Made by a program: the position numbers and the translations under genes. Below are positions 1 to 6,999 of a stretch of DNA of 23,819 nucleotides, piece by piece. Each line of letters opens with the position of its first letter. The stretch's first letter is position 1. This stretch comes from an uncultured Solirubrobacterales bacterium (GTDB lineage: Bacteria; Actinomycetota; Thermoleophilia; Solirubrobacterales; Solirubrobacteraceae): the NCBI GenBank assembly GCA_937973575.1, contig CALJKH010000224.1, positions 1 to 23,819 on the forward strand, written 5' to 3'. Under the pieces are notes generated by a model. The model saw nothing but the letters and a program-made list of their open reading frames with translations, searched no databases and had not been told where the DNA came from.

Positions 1-1065
1 CACACCTACCGCTTTGGTGCGTGCCATGCCAGCTGCGAAGAAGAGGATGAGGGGGCAGATGATTGCTGCCATGTAGCGGCTGGCCCACGCAGGATTGAAC
101 TGGGAGAGGGTCCAGGCGATGAGCAGGGTGCCGGTGAACATGATCGCGATGGAGACCAAGGACGCGCGAGTCTGTGACGGTGGTGTGACGTCCTGCTCAG
201 CATCTGGGCGGCTCTTCCAGATTGCGATGAGGCCGCCGAGTGCACCAACAAAGAGAGCTGCTGCTGTGGCCCATCCGCCAAGCAGAGTTGCCAACTGCGC
301 AAAGACGCCAAGCCGAGGCTTGGACGACCAAGGCGCACCAGTGTGTGAAGCTTGGAAGAGAAGGGTTGGCACCCATGGCAGGTAGAGGACTGCAGTTGCG
401 CCAAAGGCAAGCAGTCCGTCCTTAACCAGCGGCTTCTTGTCACCGGCCTGCTGGACAAGCCAAAGCCACGCAATGCCACAGGAGACGGTGAAGAAGATTC
501 CCCAGCCGTGGGTGTAGAGCATTGCTGCCAGCGCGATCGAGAGGACTGGTAGCCAGCGGCGCTCGCGTTGGATGAACGCGAGACAGAAGGTCGTTGCGGC
601 AATCAGCGAGAGGAGAGCTATCAGCGTGTACATCCGAGTTTCCTCGGCGTATGTCGTGAGGAAGACGGAGATGGCGATCAGGACGGCGGTGAACATGCCT
701 GCCCGGCGGCCGAAGAGGCGCCAGCCAGACCATGCGCCAACTGGAATCGCCACCAGCGCAAAGACAAGGGAGAGGGCGTGCGTTGCAGCCTCAGTGCGGC
801 CAAACCAGCCCATCCAGGCTGCAAGGGTCATGTAGTAGAGAGGCGGCGACCCGTCGCGCTTGAGCACATGCGGGATGTCAAGGATTGGGTGTGAGCCAAT
901 GCCAACTGACAGAGCTTCGTCCATCCAGAAGGAAGCGTGGATAGAACGAGTCCGAAGGAAGGCGGAGACCAACACCAGCCCAACCAAGAACAGTCCGATC
1001 ACGATCGGGTTGGTGGCTAGGCGCTTGGACGCGCTTGGCATTGGAACTGTGGCTTCGTTACTCAT
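1..1065 (-). CDS. GT-C family membrane glycosyltransferase (partial, runs off the left edge)
   Basis: An open frame of 355 codons starts at ATG 1065 and continues past position 1, so the C-terminus is missing. The protein begins with a short soluble tail and a membrane segment at about residues 20-37. A periplasmic loop follows with WMDEA (Asp49-Glu50) and later DGSPPLYY (71-78). The acidic pair in the first external loop and the PPLYY motif are typical of GT-C enzymes (PMT/ArnT-like), which move sugars from polyprenyl-phosphate donors outside the membrane. At least seven further hydrophobic stretches follow. Its ATG overlaps the stop of the upstream gene (ATGA), implying translational coupling within a leftward operon of glycan genes. 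The family call is by motif and topology; sugar and acceptor are unknown. Confidence 0.85.
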   Translation of the reverse strand, partial: MSNEATVPMPSASKRLATNPIVIGLFLVGLVLVSAFLRTRSIHASFWMDEALSVGIGSHPILDIPHVLKRDGSPPLYYMTLAAWMGWFGRTEAATHALSLVFALVAIPVGAWSGWRLFGRRAGMFTAVLIAISVFLTTYAEETRMYTLIALLSLIAATTFCLAFIQRERRWLPVLSIALAAMLYTHGWGIFFTVSCGIAWLWLVQQAGDKKPLVKDGLLAFGATAVLYLPWVPTLLFQASHTGAPWSSKPRLGVFAQLATLLGGWATAAALFVGALGGLIAIWKSRPDAEQDVTPPSQTRASLVSIAIMFTGTLLIAWTLSQFNPAWASRYMAAIICPLILFFAAGMARTKAVGV

Positions 1066-2558
1066 CGGGTCTTTGCTCTGGGGCAGGCTTCAACAACATT
1101 CCACGGGCCCACGCTACCTACCTCCCTGCCACCAGCAGGCTTGAACTTAGGCGCAGGTGGGTTACCTGGTGAGGCAGTCTCAAAGGAGGTTCCCGGTGAC
1201 GGAGTTGGCTCGTCGCCGATCGGGGCGCTGAGGGCGATTGTGTGGACATCCATGTACCAAGCGAGCATCGTCACTTGGAAGCGCTCCGTGCTGACAGCCC
1301 CGCATTGGAGCACGGCCGAGCGACCACCCGCGAGCTTGATAGCTACTGGCAGGTCGTCCCTGCGCTTAGCTTCGTCATGAAGAACCACATTGAGGTTTGA
1401 GTACTGCTTAATTCGATCGTTAAGGCCCTTCGCCCAAGCAGCGGCAGGGATCGCAAGAGTAAAGAGGATGCTTGCCACCACGACAAGATTCTTGTTGACT
1501 GCCGCAGCCGCCCTGCGGACCAGCACCAGTAGTGAGCCAACTCCATAACCACCAAGGATTGCCAGCAGTGAGGTGCCGAGCATCATGTAGCGGGGGTTGC
1601 CAGCGAAGCCAGCTTGGGTCATTGCCGCAACGACGAGGATCCAGCCGCCAGCAAAAGCGAAGACCAGCACAGGCTGCCAGCGCCGGCGCCAAGCCGACCA
1701 AGCGATGAATGGCAAGCTGAGCAGAACCAGCGGGTGCAAAGCAACCGGGATGATCGGCTCGCCTTGCTTGATCGTCTCGAGGAATGGGTTGCGCGCAAAC
1801 GCAGGCGAGTACTCGTTGGGCTGCTTAGCCCGTGACGCTGCGCGAAGGAAGTCGCCAGAGCCGATGTACTCGGGAATGAACCAAAGGACGGGAAGCGCGA
1901 GAGCACAGCCAATCAACCAACGGCGAAGTTCCGGGTTGGTAAACCAAAGCCAGAGTCCGTAGAGGCCAAGGAACGGCCAGACCTCTGGGCGAAGCAGGCC
2001 AACCGCCGTCGCAAACAGCAGGGCGCCCTTGCGGTTGCCGTTGAGGTGGTAAAGGATCGCGGCGAAACCGACTGCGTTACAAAGGCCCTCTGAGTCGCCC
2101 ATTGCCGCGTAACGCAGGTAGCCAACCTGAAGAAACACAGTTACAACGGCGACAAGGCCAGCTACCGCAGCCACCCAGCCGCGGCGCGGTGCATCGCCCT
2201 CACCCCAAGTCGCCTCGCACAAGCGGCCAGCAAGAACGAACGCCAAGACGACTGAGATCAACGCGCCGGCCCGGGCGACAATCAGCCACAGGTCAGGGGC
2301 AATTCCGCCAAAGACGGCAAACGGGACGGTGACCAGCATCGGCAGTGGCTTCCACGACGGCCCCCCAGTCGTTTCCAGGTTGAAGTGGATGATCTCGCGA
2401 CCCCAAAGGATCCATGCCCATGGGTCATAAGTCGGCGTGGAGGGGTAGAGCAACGAGATCGCTGAAAGCGCCAGCGCACCAAGCACCAGCGCCACTGCAG
2501 GCTGCATCAGGAAGCCAGCTGCCCCCGGTCGGCGGGTGGGAATCGCGGCGGCGCTCAC
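1062..2558 (-). CDS. GT-C-like polytopic membrane protein, probable glycosyltransferase
   Basis: This 498-residue protein has about ten hydrophobic segments starting at residue 20. An external-loop YDPWAW motif carries Asp45, in the place where GT-C transferases hold their catalytic acidic residue. LLRPEVW lies at 188-194, and a soluble C-terminal region of about 115 residues follows the last membrane segment. The same YD.W and LLRPE.W signatures occur in the gene at 5494-6999, so the two are probably distant paralogues. The GTG start lies inside the upstream gene's stop (GTGA overlap). The 3' end overlaps the next gene by four bases, which fits a tightly coupled operon. I infer a polyprenyl-linked sugar transferase role for surface glycan; the exact reaction is unknown. 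Confidence 0.75.
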   Translation of the reverse strand: MSAAAIPTRRPGAAGFLMQPAVALVLGALALSAISLLYPSTPTYDPWAWILWGREIIHFNLETTGGPSWKPLPMLVTVPFAVFGGIAPDLWLIVARAGALISVVLAFVLAGRLCEATWGEGDAPRRGWVAAVAGLVAVVTVFLQVGYLRYAAMGDSEGLCNAVGFAAILYHLNGNRKGALLFATAVGLLRPEVWPFLGLYGLWLWFTNPELRRWLIGCALALPVLWFIPEYIGSGDFLRAASRAKQPNEYSPAFARNPFLETIKQGEPIIPVALHPLVLLSLPFIAWSAWRRRWQPVLVFAFAGGWILVVAAMTQAGFAGNPRYMMLGTSLLAILGGYGVGSLLVLVRRAAAAVNKNLVVVASILFTLAIPAAAWAKGLNDRIKQYSNLNVVLHDEAKRRDDLPVAIKLAGGRSAVLQCGAVSTERFQVTMLAWYMDVHTIALSAPIGDEPTPSPGTSFETASPGNPPAPKFKPAGGREVGSVGPWNVVEACPRAKTR

Positions 2559-3559
2559 GGAGTTGCCTCAACTGGGGTTGCCGCCACATCACCATCAGAT
2601 TCATCGGCCTGGCGTGCAGCGCGCAAACGCTCTAGCCCGCCGTAACGGAGGAAAAGAAGGGCGCCGCCAACAATCGTGATCGGTACATAGACAACGAACC
2701 TCAGGAGGACGATGTAGGAAATCGGGTTGACCTTGGTCTTAGTTACAGCCCGGGTCGCAACAGCAACCGCCGCGTCCCAAGTACCAATCGAGCCAGGGGC
2801 TGCCGGAATAAGCGCCGCCAAGTTCGCGAACGCCACAACCGACATCGAGCCGGTGACACCAAGGTGGATCCCGACCGACTCGGCGACCATTCCGTAGACG
2901 GCTGCTTCGACTCCCCAGATCACAAAAGAGAGCAGCAGCAGAGTTACTCCCTTAGCGCCAAGCAGTGGCCTAAGTGGTGTGAGGATTGGGCGAACTGAAT
3001 CGAGCAGGCGCTGGGCATGGTGACGGTGCCGCCACCAGACATACGCCGCAACAAGGCCAGCCGCGACGGCAAGCCCAAGGCCTACAAAGACAAGAACCGG
3101 TGAGGTGCTGAGCTTCTTAACGAGGTCAAACGCGACGACGAGCAGGATCGTCCCAAGCGCAAGTGCGTCAAGGATGCGCTCCGCAAGGATCGAGCCGATA
3201 ACTGTTCGCCGCTTCGCGCCAGTGCGTGACGAGAGCAGGAAGATCCTCAGCAGCTCGCCACCGCGGGCCGGTAGAGCGTTGTTGCCTGCGTAGCCGACGA
3301 CAGTCAGGCCGTAGGCATCGCCTCGCCCCACTTCAACCTTGGCTGCGCCGAGAATGCTGTGCCAGCGCTCGCCGCGCATCAATGTCGCGATTGCGTAGGC
3401 CACAAGAGCAGCGCCAAGCCAAGCCCATTCAGTGCCAGTATCCGGCCACTTTGGCGCCTGTTGCTTGGTCGCCCACCAGATAACTGCAGCCAATGGGGCA
3501 AGCCAAAGAACCCCGTGGAACAGGGTTGATCGGTGCAGGTTGCTAAGGCGTTCCTTCAT
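2555..3559 (-). CDS. Flippase-like / lysylphosphatidylglycerol synthase TM-region membrane protein
   Basis: This 334-residue protein is almost entirely hydrophobic, with about eight membrane segments. It carries the family signature around residues 90-110, a Asn-Asn-x-Leu-Pro-x-Arg-x-Gly-Glu-Leu pattern, followed by an ER.LD element. This is the UPF0104/AglD/YbhN family, the membrane half of MprF without the catalytic domain. Members are thought to move or present lipid-linked substrates and often sit among glycosyltransferases. The ATG at 3559 is preceded by GGAG, which lies in the 3' arm of a hairpin at 3568-3583. It lies 25 bases after the lipoprotein gene and overlaps the GT-C gene downstream. 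A lipid or lipid-linked sugar transporter is an inference. Confidence 0.85.
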   Translation of the reverse strand: MKERLSNLHRSTLFHGVLWLAPLAAVIWWATKQQAPKWPDTGTEWAWLGAALVAYAIATLMRGERWHSILGAAKVEVGRGDAYGLTVVGYAGNNALPARGGELLRIFLLSSRTGAKRRTVIGSILAERILDALALGTILLVVAFDLVKKLSTSPVLVFVGLGLAVAAGLVAAYVWWRHRHHAQRLLDSVRPILTPLRPLLGAKGVTLLLLSFVIWGVEAAVYGMVAESVGIHLGVTGSMSVVAFANLAALIPAAPGSIGTWDAAVAVATRAVTKTKVNPISYIVLLRFVVYVPITIVGGALLFLRYGGLERLRAARQADESDGDVAATPVEATP

Positions 3560-3567
3560 GGGGTGTT

Positions 3568-3583
3568 ATCTCCGACCGGAGAT
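3568..3583 (-). promoter_or_regulatory. Inverted repeat covering the Shine-Dalgarno of the flippase-like gene
   Basis: The sequence ATCTCCG-ac-CGGAGAT is a perfect 7-bp inverted repeat around a 2-base centre. In RNA it would fold as a 6-bp stem with a four-base loop. On the coding (minus) strand its right arm contains the GGAG that serves the ATG at 3559, so the ribosome site would be hidden when the hairpin forms. It fills most of the gap between two cotranscribed genes. No T-run follows, so it is not a standard terminator. It could be a translational control element, a processing site or a protein operator. Confidence 0.4.
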
Positions 3584-3584
3584 G

Positions 3585-3971
3585 TCAAAGACAGGATTCG
3601 ACGCGGGACGTGAAATTCCCGTCCGCTGACCCAACGTAGAAGACAGCCGAGCCAAGTACCTCGGCACCTTCAGCCTGTCCGCGGGCCTGCCTTGCAACAG
3701 CATCGCCCCGATCTGCTGCGAAGTAGATGCTTGCGCCTTGGTCGAGCTTGATGCGGTCTTTCCCTACGGGGACTGCCTTCAGCCCAGCACCACGGATGCA
3801 TCCCAGCGCAGCGTTTCGCGTTTGGTACGGCTTGTACCCAGCCGATCCACCAACGACCGCGTTCTGCCCACCCGACTGCTGAGGGGTCCTGACGCTTCCG
3901 CATGCGGAGAGGAGTAATGCGAGCGAAACAGTTGCTGCCAAAGTGAGCTTCACGGGCAAGACGGTAGCCAA
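3585..3971 (-). CDS. Small putative lipoprotein, unknown function
   Basis: This 128-residue protein has a type II signal peptide with lipobox LSAC (Cys24) and a mature domain of about 100 residues that I do not recognise. It has two further cysteines, one in GCIRG and one near the C-terminus (ESCL), which could form a disulfide. The start is TTG at 3971, chosen because GGAGG lies eight bases upstream. The GTG six codons later would give a more classical signal peptide (MKLTLAAT) but has no ribosome site. It is the first gene of the leftward glycan operon and is divergent from the ligase gene at 4014. Its placement suggests an envelope role, but nothing in the sequence gives a function. Confidence 0.75.
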   Translation of the reverse strand: MATVLPVKLTLAATVSLALLLSACGSVRTPQQSGGQNAVVGGSAGYKPYQTRNAALGCIRGAGLKAVPVGKDRIKLDQGASIYFAADRGDAVARQARGQAEGAEVLGSAVFYVGSADGNFTSRVESCL

Positions 3972-3998
3972 TAGCGCGGCCTCCGCACTAGGTAGGCA

Positions 3999-4004
3999 TA
4001 GACT
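3999..4004 (+). promoter_or_regulatory. Candidate -10 hexamer (TAGACT) for the ligase gene
   Basis: TAGACT fits TAnnnT and ends nine bases before the GTG at 4014, in a 42-base divergent gap. No good -35 or strong Shine-Dalgarno is visible, so this would be a weak or very short-leader promoter. Confidence 0.3.
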
Positions 4005-4013
4005 CTCGCCGCA

Positions 4014-5501
4014 GTGACACCAACGATTGCAGCGCTCACAGGCCCAGCATCAAAGGTCGGCGTAGTACTCGTCACCGCTATTGCTGCTGCAGCGGTGGTG
4101 GCTCCGCGCGAACGACAGAAGGCCTTCTTGGGTCTTGGTGCCCTTGTGCTTGCGCCGATTCTGCTGATCGCTGACCTCAGCGATTCGCCACAGCTGTCAG
4201 TTATCCATCGCTCCCCACTTGTCGCAGCCGCCGCAGGCCTGGTGGGGATCGCCGTCGTCTTAGTCCTTGCGAAGGTCTTAAGCAGCAACGCGAAGATCTT
4301 CCCCTACCTGGTCGCGCTCGCACTGCCATTCCGCCTACCGATCGCAGTTGGTGGAGACACCGCAAACCTTCTGCTGCCGCTCTACCTCGTGATCGCGGCT
4401 GGCACCGTCGCTTGGGCAGTTCCGCTGATTACGCGCAAGGTTGACGACCCTGACTTAAAGCCCGGCCTCCTCGACTGGTCAGTCGCAGCATGGCTGCTGC
4501 TATTCGGCCTTGCCGCGCTTTGGTCGGGTGACCCAAGCAAGGCAGTGCAGCAGGCCGTCTTCTTCTATGTGCCGTTCAGCATCCTCTTCCAGCTCACCTC
4601 GCGGATTGACTGGACCACCGAGCTGATCCGTAACTGCGGGCTGATCTTGGTCGGCCTTGCCCTGGTCTTCAGTGGCATCGCGTTCTTTGAATACGGAACC
4701 CAAACGCTGCTGCTGAATCCGAAGCTTCTAATCAGCAACCAGTTCCACACCTACTTCCGCGTCAACTCCGTCTTCTTTGACCCGAACATCTTCGGCCGCT
4801 TCCTAATGCTGGTGATGATCGGCCTTGCCGCAACTCTGCTTGACACCAAACGCGGGAAATACGTGGCAGCTACCTCAGCCTGCCTTGCGGTGCTGCTGGC
4901 GGCGATGGTGATGACGCTCTCCCAGTCGAGCTTCATCGGATTGCTGGTTGGCCTCGCGGTAGTCGCGGCTCTGCGCTGGACTCCGTGGAAGGTCGGCGTG
5001 CTGGCTGTCCTCGTCGCGACGATCGGAATCGCAGCCGTTGTCGTTGCCCCGTCGAGCTCCGGGATCAAGCTGCACTCGATCAAGGTCCTCAACAATGAGT
5101 CAAGTGGCAGAACCGGGTTGGTTGGCGGCGGCATTGACCTCTTCAAGGCCAAGCCAGTCTTCGGCTGGGGTGCTGGTGACTTCTCCAAGGCGTATCGGTC
5201 ACAGCAAAGCGCCGGCGCACCAGCTGCGGTCTCCGCCTCCCACACCACCCCGGTGACTGTGGCTGCCGAACAGGGAGTGATTGGCCTAATCGTCTACATC
5301 CTGCTTCTAGTCGCAGTTCTGATCCGCGCTCTCCAAAGCGCGCGTTTGTCTACCGCGCGGACTGCAGTTGTGGCTGGGCTTGCGGCATTGGTTGTCCACT
5401 CCTGTTTCTACGCGGCGTTCTTTGAAGACCCGATCACTTGGGTGCTGTTTGCGTTGGCGGTTGCGCTGCCGATTCCGTCGAGGCCCCCGCAAGGTGTTTG
5501 A
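4014..5501 (+). CDS. O-antigen ligase-like (Wzy_C) membrane protein
   Basis: This 495-residue polytopic protein has at least eleven hydrophobic segments. The C-terminal half carries the Wzy_C/WaaL pattern: a SQSSFIGL membrane segment, then a large external loop with FGWGAGDF, a SASHTTP motif near residues 405-412, and EQGVIGL at the next membrane segment. This family polymerises lipid-linked repeat units or ligates them to a lipid or protein acceptor on the outer face of the membrane. The start is GTG 4014 with at most a weak ribosome site. Its stop overlaps the following GT-C gene by eight bases. Polymerase and ligase cannot be told apart from sequence alone. Confidence 0.85.
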   Translation: MTPTIAALTGPASKVGVVLVTAIAAAAVVAPRERQKAFLGLGALVLAPILLIADLSDSPQLSVIHRSPLVAAAAGLVGIAVVLVLAKVLSSNAKIFPYLVALALPFRLPIAVGGDTANLLLPLYLVIAAGTVAWAVPLITRKVDDPDLKPGLLDWSVAAWLLLFGLAALWSGDPSKAVQQAVFFYVPFSILFQLTSRIDWTTELIRNCGLILVGLALVFSGIAFFEYGTQTLLLNPKLLISNQFHTYFRVNSVFFDPNIFGRFLMLVMIGLAATLLDTKRGKYVAATSACLAVLLAAMVMTLSQSSFIGLLVGLAVVAALRWTPWKVGVLAVLVATIGIAAVVVAPSSSGIKLHSIKVLNNESSGRTGLVGGGIDLFKAKPVFGWGAGDFSKAYRSQQSAGAPAAVSASHTTPVTVAAEQGVIGLIVYILLLVAVLIRALQSARLSTARTAVVAGLAALVVHSCFYAAFFEDPITWVLFALAVALPIPSRPPQGV

Positions 5502-6999
5502 GAAGCCTGTCGCTGCACGCGCCGCTGCCGTGGCCGCTGCCGTCGGGCTAGCAGTACTGATCGTCTTTGCCAGTGGCGCCCAACCTGGCTACGACACCTC
5601 TTGGCACTTGGTCTGGGCCCACCAGATCCTTAGCGGGCACGGCCTACAGCCGGACACCTGGGCAGCCCACGTCCCAACCTTCGACGCTTGGGCAGCCCCG
5701 ACCGAACACCCGCTGCTGATGCTGATCGCCCAAGTCGCGGCGCTTTTTGGAAGTGCTGCGCCACAGGTGATGTTGATCTTCACCCTGCTCGCACTGTTCG
5801 GCCTACTCGAGGCGATGCGGCAACTAGGCCGCGAAGTGTTTGGGAGTGGACTCGCCGGAGTTGCTGGCTGGGTGCTGATGGCAGGCGCTTACGGCCTCCT
5901 TCTTCAGGCGCTGCGCGGGTACCTTGATGTTTGGTTCCTGCTGCTCGTCACGATTGCCGCGCTGCGGATCGCCAGGACTAAGCAGGCATCTGCCGGCTGG
6001 ATCCCACTGATACTGGCTGGTCTACTTCGCCCCGAGGCATGGCTACTGGCTGGCATCGCACTCATCGCAGGCTGGAAGCAGGCGGGTCGTGAAGACCGCC
6101 TCAAGGCGATCGCCGCGGTGATGGCCCCGCCGGCCATCTGGTTCTCGATCGACGGGCTCGTCACTGGCCAGCCATTGCTTTCCTTGAAGACCGCGAGCGC
6201 CTTGGAGGTAGTTGGCTCAGGTGGGCCACTTCATGTGTTCGCCGGGGCGCTCGGCGGTGGCCTGCGCGGCCCCGCGACCCTGCTTGGCGTGCTCGGAATT
6301 GGCCTTGCCTTGAAGAAGCTTGGGCTGCAGCGCGTCAGGCTGCCACTGGTTTTGATCGCCGCAGGGTTGGCGATGGCAGTGGTCATCGCAGTTGGCGGTC
6401 TCACGCTCCTACCCCGCTACCTGATGCTCTGTGATTTAGGCCTTGCTCTGTTTGCTGGGTATGCGATTGGGGGCTGGACCAGCGAGTCCAATGCGACTAG
6501 TTGGCGAGCAGCAGGCATCGCCGCGATTCTGGCCGGCGCGGTTGGAGCGATCGCTCTGGGCGCTCCAGCGAAGTTGGCAAGTGAGGTTCGCCTTGATGCC
6601 TCAGTCCACCGTGACCTGACTCGACTCCTCAAGCAGCCCTATATGGAGCCCGCAATGGACAGGTGCGATCGGCGGATTGGACCTGAGCCTGGAACCATCA
6701 CCTTCCCATCATTCAGATTGATTCCCGACACAATGCTGATCACTGAGTACCTCCCTCAGTCAATCGGTCAGGCAAAGGTGTTCGGGCGCGCGGAGTCTGG
6801 GTCCAGCGTCGCAACCGTGAGCGTGACGATCAGTCCAAACGAGACTGACCATCGCATTCAAGACAGGTACTCACACCCCGGAATTGACCTTCCGATTGAT
6901 GAGCGTGCCCCTCACGGCTTCGTGCGGATTGCGGACTCAGGACCCTTCATCGCCTGGACAAGCTGCAGGTACCTTGCCCAGAAGAAACTCAGCCGGTAA
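5494..6999 (+). CDS. GT-C-like polytopic membrane protein, probable glycosyltransferase
   Basis: This 501-residue protein starts at GTG 5494, inside the last codons of the ligase gene, with GAGG ten bases upstream. An upstream in-frame ATG at 5368 would overlap the ligase gene by 134 bases with low-complexity Arg-rich sequence, so I reject it. Membrane segments begin at about residue 10. YDTSWH (Asp34) in the first external loop, TEHPLL (70-74) and LLRPEAW (177-183) mark a GT-C fold; the last matches the gene at 1062-2558. A soluble domain of about 130 residues follows the membrane part and contains two cysteines. The 3' end overlaps the convergent DUF11 gene by 11 bases. The substrate is unknown. 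Confidence 0.75.
   Translation: MFEKPVAARAAAVAAAVGLAVLIVFASGAQPGYDTSWHLVWAHQILSGHGLQPDTWAAHVPTFDAWAAPTEHPLLMLIAQVAALFGSAAPQVMLIFTLLALFGLLEAMRQLGREVFGSGLAGVAGWVLMAGAYGLLLQALRGYLDVWFLLLVTIAALRIARTKQASAGWIPLILAGLLRPEAWLLAGIALIAGWKQAGREDRLKAIAAVMAPPAIWFSIDGLVTGQPLLSLKTASALEVVGSGGPLHVFAGALGGGLRGPATLLGVLGIGLALKKLGLQRVRLPLVLIAAGLAMAVVIAVGGLTLLPRYLMLCDLGLALFAGYAIGGWTSESNATSWRAAGIAAILAGAVGAIALGAPAKLASEVRLDASVHRDLTRLLKQPYMEPAMDRCDRRIGPEPGTITFPSFRLIPDTMLITEYLPQSIGQAKVFGRAESGSSVATVSVTISPNETDHRIQDRYSHPGIDLPIDERAPHGFVRIADSGPFIAWTSCRYLAQKKLSR

Noticed and set aside
6..733. Ser/Pro-rich minus-strand frames of 198 and 97 residues at the left edge
   Set aside because: They are out-of-frame shadows of the partial GT-C gene, whose own frame is open over the whole interval and has membrane helices and family motifs.
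5368..5493. N-terminal extension of the GT-C gene to ATG 5368
   Set aside because: It overlaps the ligase gene by more than 130 bases and encodes an Arg-rich shadow; GTG 5494 has a GAGG site and leads directly into the first membrane helix.
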